A stretch of 64,000 nt of DNA, from positions 62,001 to 126,000 of the forward strand of contig WRLF01000004.1 of assembly GCA_009777735.1 (NCBI GenBank). Direction: 5' to 3'. Below, piece by piece: positions 26,864-35,616 of the stretch. Each line of letters begins with the position of its first letter. Position 1 is the stretch's first letter. Position numbers and translations under genes: made by a program. The notes beneath the pieces are model-generated. The model did not search any database. It was not told the DNA's origin and saw only the letters and a program-made list of their open reading frames with translations. Source of the DNA: Treponema sp. (GTDB taxonomy: Bacteria > Spirochaetota > Spirochaetia > Treponematales > Breznakiellaceae).

Positions 26864-29572
26864 ATGGAAAAAACATTGCTGTATTACATAGACGGGTATC
26901 ATGGCGGTATAAGAGGCCACATGCCGCTGGGGTGCTGGCGGGACATTCTTGAAGCACTCAAAAACTGCCCGCAATGGAAGCTGGGCATTGATGTAGAGCC
27001 GGTCTCATGGGACTTTTTAAAGATGCGTGATCCGGCAGCGTATGACGAGTTACGCGAAATGATCCGCGATCAATCCATCGGTTCCCGCATTGAAATGGTA
27101 GCGGGCAGTTATGCCCAGCCATACGGGTGGATCACGGACGGCGAAAGCAATATCCGGCATCTGACAATGGGTATAAATACTTTAAAAAAACATTTTCCCT
27201 GGATTGAAATAAAAACGTATGCGGTACAGGAACCGTGCTGGACAAGCGCAATGCCGCAGATACTTAAATCACTGCGTTTTGAACAAGCGGTACTGAAAAA
27301 CCCGTCCACTGCCTGGGGCGGATACAGCGCCGGTTTTAACGCGGAAGTTTGTTTATGGGAAGGCCCTGACGGTACGCAAATCCCCATGGTGCCGCGTTAC
27401 GCCTGTGAAGAACTAAAAAATGTATTTGAAACAGAATCGGTCTACGGCGATAAGGATTTTGCCGAAAAGTGCATTGCCAACGGAATCCCCCGCCCCGCCG
27501 GAATGTATTTTCAGGATTTAGGCTGGCCTGCCAGACCCAGAATGAAAAACAAACCCGGTTATGAAGGTACATTTTTTCCCGATTATCTGGAATACACAAC
27601 ATGGCGGGAATATTTTGAAACCATCGCCGGACAGCCGGAAGCAATATGGAATGTATCGCAGGAAGTTTTTCAGGGAGCGCTTCCCTGGGGTGAGCGTGTT
27701 CTTGTTCGCATGGCCCGCCAGGTACGGCGCGGTGAAGCGGCATTACTGAACAGTGAACGCATATACGCACTCTCACAATTTTTGGGCGGCGAGACTGACG
27801 ATGATTCCCGGTCACGGCTGGATGAAGCATGGGGCCACCTGTTAATGACCCAGCACCATGACGCATGGATATGCGCCGGAGCGGGACCGGGCGAACGCAA
27901 CTGGGCGTGGAAAACATCCGCTCAAATATACGCCGCAGAAAGGCTGACCGATCCCATTAAACGAAAAGCCCTGTATGAAATCGGTAAATTTACCTGCCCT
28001 GTTACCGTTAAAGATCACGCATCCGAGATGATCAGCGTGTTCAACCCTCTTGCCAGGCCGGAGATACGAACAGTATCGGCGGAAATTACCAGCGCGCGCG
28101 GAATCGAAAGTTTTGATGTGTATGACGGCGATGAAAAAATTACCAGCCAATATATCCCCACCCGAAAACATGAAGACGGCAGTAAAAACGCCGGTTACCT
28201 GACGTTTAACGCACCACTACCGGGCTTTGGCGCAAAGGCATTCAGAATAGAGCCTTCAACAAAAGCAGAACCCCGCGATAAACCGCTGGATATTTTCATG
28301 GGGGAGCGAATTTATTTTAAAATAATGCAGGCATTAGCGCCCATTCCCATACAGCAATTGCCGCCCGAAGCGCCGCAGATACAGACAAAATGTTCTCAGG
28401 GGAATGAACATCTGCTTTCTGCGGAAGATAAAAATGATTCAGCCTCGGCAGCAGTTACAGACAGTTTCGCATATCTTGAAAATACATTTTACCGCATAAC
28501 ATTTGATTTACAGGCCGGCGGAACCATATCTTCACTGTACGATAAACGCCGCGGTGCGGAAGTAACCGATCAAAAAAACGAACGTAAATTCAACGAATAC
28601 AGCGGCTACTTTATCAATGAAGCCCGGTATATTTCAAGTACAGAACAGGCAGCACAGGCAACGGTCATGGCCTGCGGTCCGGTGTACGCGGCATTGCTGA
28701 TACAGGGCCGCATAGGCGAATCTCATTTTACGCAAATGATCAGCGTAACGGAAGGCGATGTAAAAATTAATGTCAGGGTGATTTTCCATTTCCCGGAAAA
28801 AACATACATAGGCGAACCGCATGAAATCCCGTTTGAGAATAACCGGACAGAAGGATACCGCTCCCACCATGACGGCAGGTATAAACTCAACGCCTGGTTC
28901 CCCACTTTGTTTGAGCAAAAACAATTGTATAAAGATGCCGCTTACGATGTTTGTAAAAGCAATCATGAAAACACCCATTTTAAACACTGGAATGAAATCA
29001 AACACAATATCCTGATTGGCTGGGTGGATGTTTCAGACGGCGAGCAGGGCCTGGCAATAATGGCGGATCATACCACCTCATATACCCACGGAGACGGCTA
29101 TCCGCTGGGGCTGACGATGGCATGGGGCTGGGACGCAGGATTCTGGTGGCGCAGGCGGCAGTTAAAGGGTTTTCACGAACTGGTATATGCAATTATGCCC
29201 CATGCGGGTGATTGGCGCACCGGCGATATCTGGCATGAACATCAGAAGATGCTGCATGTTCCCATGGCGCAGCGTGTAACAGGCCGCGTACCCGCTCTGC
29301 AGCACATCGAACTGATCGCAGTGGACGGACAGGTGCAGATGAGCGCCGCATATCTTGATGCCGAGGATCGAATGTTGGTCCGCCTGTTCAATCCGGGCAG
29401 GGCGGTGTGCGCAAAGATAGCAATTGACGAAAAAGCAGCCGGCCTTGTGGAATTGGTCGAACTTGACGGTCTTGCGATATGCCGCCCGGATACGGTACGG
29501 GAGAACGGTAAAGCTATTGTAAACATTGATATGAGAGAATTCGGTATTTGCACATTGCGCATAACCCGGTAG
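26864..29572 (+). CDS. Divergent GH38-like protein, altered active site
   Basis: This is a 902-residue cytoplasmic-type protein starting 1 bp after the mannosidase stop with a weak ribosome binding site, so it is probably translationally coupled. The general layout is that of GH38: MPQIL motif, NGIPRPAGM, MTQHHDAWI equivalent to NQFHD, and beta-sandwich C terminus. The expected metal motif (H.HLD) is replaced by YIDGYHGGIRGHM at residues 8-20, and the LPDVFG nucleophile motif by QEPCWTSAMPQI (Glu 123). It therefore either uses different catalytic residues or a different substrate. GH38-type N-terminal hits are expected. Exact chemistry is unknown. Its 3' end is 6 bp from the convergent glycyl radical enzyme gene. 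Confidence 0.7.
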   Translation: MEKTLLYYIDGYHGGIRGHMPLGCWRDILEALKNCPQWKLGIDVEPVSWDFLKMRDPAAYDELREMIRDQSIGSRIEMVAGSYAQPYGWITDGESNIRHLTMGINTLKKHFPWIEIKTYAVQEPCWTSAMPQILKSLRFEQAVLKNPSTAWGGYSAGFNAEVCLWEGPDGTQIPMVPRYACEELKNVFETESVYGDKDFAEKCIANGIPRPAGMYFQDLGWPARPRMKNKPGYEGTFFPDYLEYTTWREYFETIAGQPEAIWNVSQEVFQGALPWGERVLVRMARQVRRGEAALLNSERIYALSQFLGGETDDDSRSRLDEAWGHLLMTQHHDAWICAGAGPGERNWAWKTSAQIYAAERLTDPIKRKALYEIGKFTCPVTVKDHASEMISVFNPLARPEIRTVSAEITSARGIESFDVYDGDEKITSQYIPTRKHEDGSKNAGYLTFNAPLPGFGAKAFRIEPSTKAEPRDKPLDIFMGERIYFKIMQALAPIPIQQLPPEAPQIQTKCSQGNEHLLSAEDKNDSASAAVTDSFAYLENTFYRITFDLQAGGTISSLYDKRRGAEVTDQKNERKFNEYSGYFINEARYISSTEQAAQATVMACGPVYAALLIQGRIGESHFTQMISVTEGDVKINVRVIFHFPEKTYIGEPHEIPFENNRTEGYRSHHDGRYKLNAWFPTLFEQKQLYKDAAYDVCKSNHENTHFKHWNEIKHNILIGWVDVSDGEQGLAIMADHTTSYTHGDGYPLGLTMAWGWDAGFWWRRRQLKGFHELVYAIMPHAGDWRTGDIWHEHQKMLHVPMAQRVTGRVPALQHIELIAVDGQVQMSAAYLDAEDRMLVRLFNPGRAVCAKIAIDEKAAGLVELVELDGLAICRPDTVRENGKAIVNIDMREFGICTLRITR

Positions 29573-29578
29573 GTTTAT

Positions 29579-31735
29579 TTACATTGCCAGCCAGCGGTCA
29601 ACAACCTGCTGACGGTACTCCGGTGACAGCGAACGAAAGAACGCGCTGTACCCGGTAACCCGCACGACCAGGTCGGGAAACTTCAGCGGATCTTTGTGCG
29701 CCGCAAGTATTTTTTCTTTTGATACCACATTAATGTTAACAAGCGTGCCGCCCATTTTATTATGCGCCCTGATATACGCCTTGATATTTTCAATGCCGCC
29801 GGTTTCTTTTGCAAAAGCAGCGTCAATGTCGGCCTGCAGGGGCGTAGAATTCCCCCAGCCGGACTGCACGCGGGCAACAGCATTTGCTTTTGCGCTGGGG
29901 GCGGAACTGCCGCCGGGGAGAAAACCCGGATCGGGATCGGCGCTGTGGGAAATTGGCTCTCCGGCAAAACGCCCGTTGGGAGTTGCTCCCAGGTTTTTAC
30001 CGTGCTTGTAAACATCACCGTGTGAAAAAATGCCGGGCAGTACGGTAAAACCGTCCTTTGTCGGCGTATTGCGCATCAAATCGGTGTACAGACGGGATAG
30101 ACGAAGGGCATAGTCATCGGCAGGAGTATTTCCCGCACCGTACTGGGGAACATTTTTTAACATGAGCCGTATTTCTTCATAACCCCGGTAATTTGCATCA
30201 AGCACTTTTTTGAGTTGCTCCATACTCAGACGTTTTTCCCGCACAACACGCTGTTCAATGGCGGCAAAAGAATTGGCGGCAGTCGCCAGGGAAACGGCAT
30301 CGCAGGCAAAATTGACAATATCCACGCCGCCTGCGGACATATCTATGCCGCGTTCAATGGGGCCGTGACAGAGCAGGTTTAACACAAGCTCCGGTTTATT
30401 ATGGCGTTTATACTGTACATGCCAGTCAACGCCGTCCTTTATGACCTGCACAATGGTTTTCAGATGTTCTGCATACAAGTCCCAGAGTCTTTCCATGGAA
30501 TGTTCGCCCGGTGATGAGAGAAGATCGTCAAGGGCAAGCAACAGCGGTTTTGCCAGATCAACACGGGTCACATCCTGCAGGGTATATTCAATACCGGGAA
30601 GGGCTGTCCAGTTGCAGCCGACTTTGGAACGCATCCGTGCAAGAGCCGCCGGATATCCATTGCGCATATACCCTTTGTCCAGCCCGTTCGACAGGGAATA
30701 ACACACCCCCGTTCCGTCTTCAAGCAGGTTTTTAACTGCCTGGGTAAACAGCGCATCATTGGTATTTTCATGAATACGCAAAGCAAGATTATTGGGGATT
30801 CCCAAACGATGCTGCCCTTCAAGCACAAGGAACGAAAGAGCATTTGATACGTCCGAACCGTCAACGGGATTTTGCCCGCCAATCATGTGGTAATGCGGGT
30901 CATTAAAAAACATTGAGGCAAAATACCAGACCGCTTCTTCATCATCGCATAACAATCCGTTTTCCCGGTCGCGTTGGTAGTAGGGGTACAATAACGTGTC
31001 AATTTCCTGCCCGGCGCCGCCGTTAAAATACATGCGGTCAATGTCATCGTACCATGAAATCCACTGCACTGCTTCGCGAAGGGTGCGCGGCGCCCCTTCG
31101 CACAGGTAATCGTTCATGGCAGCAAGGTTAAGAAGGTTTTGTCTCTCAAAAGAATCCGAAACAGCCGCCGCTGTATTTCTGCAATGATCCGCCGTGCGTT
31201 TTATGTACCGCTGCAATGCCTTTACGAGGCGTTCTTCGCCGTCATAAAATTCATTTGATTCTGAGCTTGCGGGAAGACGCGCGCGGCATGTGCGGATTTT
31301 TGCAAGGAGGCCGCCCCACCCCAGATCAAGGCCGATAGCCAAATCCGGCGCAGAATGATTCATCGCATAATGGCCGCGTGAAGTGATGTTATACTTTTGC
31401 AGTAGGGGTTCTGCGCATTCAAACAGATGCTCGGGCCGCCAGCCTTCATCCATGTACGGCAAATTGCCTATCCAGCACCCGGCAACGGCACTTTTGGGGT
31501 GGGCATAACAGGGATGGGCATCAAGATAGTCCGCAAAAACGCGGCTAACTGCCTCCATGCCGGTACATTTTTTGCAGGCTGGATCCTCAAACCGCTGCAC
31601 CGGGCGGGTTAGATCAAGGGGTATCCACCCATGGTCATCGGTGTCGTAGCTGCCGCCTCGGCGGCGGAGTTTTTCTTCGTTGAATTCCAGCTTTTGACGG
31701 TGCAGAGCGTCAATGCGATCCCGGTAACTCGCCAT
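29579..31735 (-). CDS. Glycyl radical enzyme of unknown substrate
   Basis: This is a 718-residue glycyl radical enzyme. The C-terminal radical motif RVTGYSA has the radical glycine at Gly 695 (codon 29651-29653). The thiyl cysteine is Cys 374 (codon 30614-30616) in the motif KVGCNWTALPG; the 321-residue Cys-Gly spacing fits the family. Dehydratase and decarboxylase members mostly have GCVE here, with Glu as catalytic base. This one has GCNW, so the base is missing and the known subclasses do not fit. It is shorter than pyruvate formate-lyase (~760) and lacks the paired CC. The enzyme should be cytoplasmic and oxygen-sensitive, activated by the radical SAM protein encoded upstream (26-bp overlap). 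The substrate is unknown; the neighbouring dehydrogenases suggest a sugar derivative. Confidence 0.88.
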   Translation of the reverse strand: MASYRDRIDALHRQKLEFNEEKLRRRGGSYDTDDHGWIPLDLTRPVQRFEDPACKKCTGMEAVSRVFADYLDAHPCYAHPKSAVAGCWIGNLPYMDEGWRPEHLFECAEPLLQKYNITSRGHYAMNHSAPDLAIGLDLGWGGLLAKIRTCRARLPASSESNEFYDGEERLVKALQRYIKRTADHCRNTAAAVSDSFERQNLLNLAAMNDYLCEGAPRTLREAVQWISWYDDIDRMYFNGGAGQEIDTLLYPYYQRDRENGLLCDDEEAVWYFASMFFNDPHYHMIGGQNPVDGSDVSNALSFLVLEGQHRLGIPNNLALRIHENTNDALFTQAVKNLLEDGTGVCYSLSNGLDKGYMRNGYPAALARMRSKVGCNWTALPGIEYTLQDVTRVDLAKPLLLALDDLLSSPGEHSMERLWDLYAEHLKTIVQVIKDGVDWHVQYKRHNKPELVLNLLCHGPIERGIDMSAGGVDIVNFACDAVSLATAANSFAAIEQRVVREKRLSMEQLKKVLDANYRGYEEIRLMLKNVPQYGAGNTPADDYALRLSRLYTDLMRNTPTKDGFTVLPGIFSHGDVYKHGKNLGATPNGRFAGEPISHSADPDPGFLPGGSSAPSAKANAVARVQSGWGNSTPLQADIDAAFAKETGGIENIKAYIRAHNKMGGTLVNINVVSKEKILAAHKDPLKFPDLVVRVTGYSAFFRSLSPEYRQQVVDRWLAM

Positions 31736-32651
31736 AATTATTCCTTACTCTAATGTGCCGAGCTGCAAGGCGTTCAAGGGTTTCCATACGCTCTTTCTCC
31801 GGCGCCCGGAAATGATGGTATTCCTGCTCCAGAATATCGTATTTTATTTTAGCCAGACTGTGGCATGGTATGAGCATATAGTACTGCAAGTTCTGTAACC
31901 CTGCAAGCATCTGTGCAATTGCACCGATTTCATCTTCAGAATCATTCACACCGCTGACACAGGGAGTGCGGACAATAAACGGTACGCCGGCTGCATCAAG
32001 GCGCTTGAGGTTATCCAGCGCAAGGGAACGATCGGCATGAATGTAATCGCTATAAATAGCGGCATTGATGCCTTTAATATCATACATAACCATGTCAAGA
32101 AATGGCACCAACCGATCAAGCATGGCAAAGGGGTAAAAACCGGCTGTTTGCAGATTTGTATGAATGCCTTCATCACGGAGGCGCTTAAGCAGGGTTTCGC
32201 AGAAATCTCCCTGCAAAACAGGCTCGCCGCCGGAAAGGGTCACACCGCCGCTGCTTTCACGGTAATACGGTTTATCGTCCAATACCTGACGCAGGACTTC
32301 ATCGGCATCCATTTCTTTACCGGACATTACCAGAGCGTTGCTGTGACACTCCAGAGAGCCGCGGTTACCGATACGGGTACATGTACCGCAGTTAATGCAG
32401 CGGTCTGCATAATACTGAACCTGCGGGCGCATGGAAAATGATTCAGGGTTGTGACACCAGGCGCAGCGGGCGGAGCATCCTTTGAGAAAAACCGTTGTGC
32501 GGATGCCCGGCCCGTCATGAACACAGAAACGCTGGATGTCAAAAACAATACCGGTCAAGGTGAAAGGCCCATCACTGCACTGCTTCGGCCATGGCTGCAA
32601 TATTTTCCGGCGGCACATTGGGCAGAATTGATTCATGGCTTGGCGACACAA
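31710..32651 (-). CDS. Glycyl radical enzyme activase (radical SAM)
   Basis: This is a radical SAM protein with the SAM-cluster motif C59-S-A-R-C63-A-W-C66, preceded by the activase signature VHDGPGIRTTVFLKGC. A second iron-sulfur cluster motif is CINCGTC at 85-91 with C102, as in the dehydratase-type activases. It should install the glycyl radical on the neighbouring enzyme, using SAM and reduced flavodoxin or ferredoxin. The ATG at 32651 lies inside the upstream UroD-like gene; the homologous part begins at about residue 32, so the true start may be the in-frame TTG at 32558. Good matches to GGEPVLQGDF and IRTPCVSGVNDSEDEI are visible. Confidence 0.92.
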   Translation of the reverse strand: MCRQAMNQFCPMCRRKILQPWPKQCSDGPFTLTGIVFDIQRFCVHDGPGIRTTVFLKGCSARCAWCHNPESFSMRPQVQYYADRCINCGTCTRIGNRGSLECHSNALVMSGKEMDADEVLRQVLDDKPYYRESSGGVTLSGGEPVLQGDFCETLLKRLRDEGIHTNLQTAGFYPFAMLDRLVPFLDMVMYDIKGINAAIYSDYIHADRSLALDNLKRLDAAGVPFIVRTPCVSGVNDSEDEIGAIAQMLAGLQNLQYYMLIPCHSLAKIKYDILEQEYHHFRAPEKERMETLERLAARHIRVRNNYGELPGSH

Positions 32652-33582
32652 TGAAACTGGGTCCGAACAGGTTTTTAAGCCGTTTTACTTCATTGCGGAC
32701 ATCATCAGGCCCGCAAAAAGGAAGAAGATGCTGAGTATCAACGCCGCCCATAAAAATAATTTTCCCGTTATATTTTTCCGCAAGGGATTGCGCGTCCATA
32801 TTTTTTGCCAACGCCTGAATCGGATGCAGTATATCAACTCCCGATTCAATAAAACGGGGGATAACCCTGTCTATGGCTCCGCAGGAATGCAGAATAACTT
32901 TATACCCATAACGGCGTGCCTGATCGATAAATTCATTGAAGTAACGCATGATATACCGGTCAAAGTGTTCCAGAGAAACGAGCAGATCAAGCTGGCTTCC
33001 AAAATCATTGCCAAAGAAAAAACCGTCAATTTTATTTCCTGCCAGCTTAAATAGTTTTTCATTTGCCGCAAGGTAAAAATCCGTAATATGGCGTGTAACG
33101 GCATCAACAACATCGGGATCGGTGTGCATTTTAATGAAATACTGTTCCATGCCGAAAAAATCACAGGCAACATGAAAAAAACTACTCCATGTGCCGCTTA
33201 ACACCGCCTGCCCCGCCTGTATGGTTTTATCGATTTCACGCAATGTTTCGCCGAAGTCAAGGCTTTGCGGATCCTGCCAGGGAAAATCTTCAACTTCGGC
33301 AGGATCTTCTGTCTCTGCAAAAATGCCGTTTTGATTCAGTGAACTGCGATCCCTGCCGCCAAGGGTGTCAAACATTGGTTCATTTTTGACCCAGGCATGG
33401 TGATTTTCCGGTCTGACCCAGCGGCAGCATGATCCAAGCTTAAGTCCCAGCTCAAAATCATTGTTCACTCCAAAATAGGCATACAAATTTTCAATACTGG
33501 CATGGTTTGGTTCGCCGTGCCAGAAACCGCATGTTTCGGATTTGCCTGCAGCAATTGCATTAAATCGTTCTTTTCCTGTCAT
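32572..33582 (-). CDS. UroD/MtaA-like protein 2
   Basis: This is a 336-residue protein of the uroporphyrinogen decarboxylase superfamily. The zinc motif of the MtaA/CmuA methyltransferase branch is visible as H232-S-C234 in LHSCGAIDRV, while true UroD proteins lack it. This points to a zinc-dependent methyl or alkyl transfer role, not haem synthesis. It overlaps the preceding UroD-like gene by 4 bp (ATGA) and the activase gene follows. Neighbouring glycyl radical and dehydrogenase genes suggest a catabolic role. No corrinoid-binding protein is encoded in the window, so the methyl acceptor is unknown. Confidence 0.85.
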   Translation of the reverse strand: MTGKERFNAIAAGKSETCGFWHGEPNHASIENLYAYFGVNNDFELGLKLGSCCRWVRPENHHAWVKNEPMFDTLGGRDRSSLNQNGIFAETEDPAEVEDFPWQDPQSLDFGETLREIDKTIQAGQAVLSGTWSSFFHVACDFFGMEQYFIKMHTDPDVVDAVTRHITDFYLAANEKLFKLAGNKIDGFFFGNDFGSQLDLLVSLEHFDRYIMRYFNEFIDQARRYGYKVILHSCGAIDRVIPRFIESGVDILHPIQALAKNMDAQSLAEKYNGKIIFMGGVDTQHLLPFCGPDDVRNEVKRLKNLFGPSFIVSPSHESILPNVPPENIAAMAEAVQ

Positions 33583-34631
33583 GAATGACCTCTTACAGTT
33601 TTTACTATACTCCGGTATGTTTCCAGGCTGACGGTATTGGGAATGGAATGATCCGATGAAAAAATATATCCCCCGTCTTTTTTTACAATGGGAAGTATTT
33701 CTTCGATGTACGGAAGAATTTTTTCCGGTTGATCCATCAGGAGGGCGTCGGCGCCGCCATGTAACACGAGCTTATCGCCAAAATCCCGTTTAAGGGTTTT
33801 AATGTCCATCCCGGCTTTAATTTCAATAGGGTTTAGGCAGTCAAGGCCGATTTCAACAAGCTGAGGCACACGCTGCATAATATTCCCGCAGGAGTGAAGG
33901 TGGGTTTTAATTCCTCGGTTGCGGGCCCAATCAATGGCTTTTTTGTGGAAAGGCTGCAGAACATCCTCATAAATTTTATTGGAAAAAAAGAGATGGTCTT
34001 TGTATCCCATATCATCAAACCAGAATATGCTGTCAAAATGATAACCTTCATCCCAGATCATATCAAAAAGAGCAATGGACATATCAAGATATGTTTCAAA
34101 TATATCTTTAACCCATTCCGGTTCTTCCATGAGCGCGTATATTATGGGTTCAAAACCGGTCATCCATGAATGGGTAACATCGAAACCAAACCAGAACAAG
34201 CCCTGCACCCAGCGGCCTTCCGATTTCCAGCGGGGATAATTCGTTTTGAGATAATCCCAGTCAATCCGGTCCCGGTTAGGCTTCATACGGGCTTTTGCCT
34301 TTTCCCAGGATGCCGGATCGGTAACGGTATAATCAAGAAATTCAGGCGTAGAATCGGGGATCTTAAAATTCTTAAGGGTAACGCCCCATTCGGTAGTGGA
34401 AATAACAAAACGGTCGTTTTCTTCGATTATTTTCCGTTCAAACCGGGGGCTGTTATCCGCCTGAATTGTTTCAATTTTATCAACATCAAAAAAATCCCGC
34501 CAATCCGCATCGGGCGGCATTCCTTCCTGTTTCCAGCGGGCCAGTGTTCCTGCCCAGGGATGGTCTGCTATGGGAATCCTGTCCGCTTCCCGATGTTCAA
34601 AAGCAAGCGTCAACCGTTCTTTTGTGGTCAT
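33579..34631 (-). CDS. UroD/MtaA-like protein 1
   Basis: This is a 350-residue protein of the UroD superfamily with the zinc motif H246-S-C248 in HLHSCGNIMQRV, so it belongs to the MtaA/CmuA-like branch. The N terminus (TTKERLTLAFEHREADRIPIADHPW) is the standard opening of that branch. It is only moderately similar to its neighbour at 32572-33582, so the two are old paralogues with probably distinct roles or a heterodimer. It overlaps the upstream oxidoreductase gene by 4 bp (ATGA), showing tight operon organisation. Confidence 0.85.
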   Translation of the reverse strand: MTTKERLTLAFEHREADRIPIADHPWAGTLARWKQEGMPPDADWRDFFDVDKIETIQADNSPRFERKIIEENDRFVISTTEWGVTLKNFKIPDSTPEFLDYTVTDPASWEKAKARMKPNRDRIDWDYLKTNYPRWKSEGRWVQGLFWFGFDVTHSWMTGFEPIIYALMEEPEWVKDIFETYLDMSIALFDMIWDEGYHFDSIFWFDDMGYKDHLFFSNKIYEDVLQPFHKKAIDWARNRGIKTHLHSCGNIMQRVPQLVEIGLDCLNPIEIKAGMDIKTLKRDFGDKLVLHGGADALLMDQPEKILPYIEEILPIVKKDGGYIFSSDHSIPNTVSLETYRSIVKTVRGHS

Positions 34632-35602
34632 AACACGACAATACGCTGTTCTTTATCGGAGATGTAGGCGTTTTCCAGCAGTTCGGTAAGGGCAATGCCT
34701 TTGTCCAGATCAAAGGGAATGGGCGAGCCTTTAATAATACCATCCAGCCAGAGGCGTATTGATACATCCAGGGGATCAGGGAGTTTTGCGGGGATAAACC
34801 AGCCGTCCTTGAACCGGTTCGAGCGCACTTTCACTTCGCCGCCTACTGAAGTAACGGCTCCTTCTGTACCCAGCAGTTCAAAACACTGAGCCTGGAAAGG
34901 GGAAATAAATGAAGTTTCCAGTACGGCAATGGCCTTGTTTTCAAACTCAACAACGGAAACGGCATTATCATCCACGGATTGCGGCGCATAGTTATTGTTG
35001 AACATGGAAACAATGCGTTTGGGCTTGCCCAGTAAATATGCCGCTGTGTACATGGGGTGGCAGCCAAGGTCCATCATGGCGCCGCCGCAGGCTTTTTGTG
35101 CATCATACCAGTATTCGGGAAGCCAGGCATTAACCGATCCGTCATGTGCCGTCCTCATGCGCATATAGTGGATTTTCCCCAGCCAGCCTTCATCTATGGC
35201 CTGTCTGCAGTATTGCGCAATGGAAGTTGTCAGGTGCGGGTGGGAAATGCAGAATTTGACGCCGCTTTTTCTGACTGCATCGGCAATTGCTTTACAGTCC
35301 TCCACTGTTGGGGCAAGCGCTTTTTCGGTAAAAATATGCCTGCCTGCATTCGCTGCCAGAATCATCACCCGGCGGTGATCGCTCGTCGGCGCATCGACAA
35401 CAACCGCATCCACATCGCTGCGCGCAAGGGCTTTTTCCAGATCAGGCTCAAATGGCACACCAAGCTCTTTTGCCCAGTCCCCGCCGCGTTTTACATCGTC
35501 ATCCCAGACGCAGGATACTTTTGCATCCGGCTGGGCATTGATCGTTTTTGCATAGCCGTCGGCATGAACATGCCATTTAGACAGCATCAATACATTTACC
35601 AT
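34628..35602 (-). CDS. Gfo/Idh/MocA family oxidoreductase 2
   Basis: This is a 324-residue protein with the Gfo/Idh/MocA fold: an N-terminal nucleotide-binding part (NVLMLSKWHVHADGY, with the glycine motif altered), DVDAVVVDAPTSDHR, HIFTEKALAPTVEDCKAIADAV and the C-terminal GGAMMDLGCHPMYTAAYLLG typical of the substrate domain. The EKP motif of the family is EKA here. It should oxidise or reduce a sugar or cyclitol with NAD(P). It follows its paralogue after 14 bp and overlaps the UroD-like gene. The substrate is unknown. Confidence 0.88.
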   Translation of the reverse strand: MVNVLMLSKWHVHADGYAKTINAQPDAKVSCVWDDDVKRGGDWAKELGVPFEPDLEKALARSDVDAVVVDAPTSDHRRVMILAANAGRHIFTEKALAPTVEDCKAIADAVRKSGVKFCISHPHLTTSIAQYCRQAIDEGWLGKIHYMRMRTAHDGSVNAWLPEYWYDAQKACGGAMMDLGCHPMYTAAYLLGKPKRIVSMFNNNYAPQSVDDNAVSVVEFENKAIAVLETSFISPFQAQCFELLGTEGAVTSVGGEVKVRSNRFKDGWFIPAKLPDPLDVSIRLWLDGIIKGSPIPFDLDKGIALTELLENAYISDKEQRIVVL

Positions 35603-35616
35603 ATATGACTCCCGTT

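Noticed and set aside
32572-34631. True haem-pathway UroD genes
   Set aside because: Both carry the H.CG zinc motif of MtaA/CmuA-like proteins and lie in a catabolic operon with no other tetrapyrrole gene.
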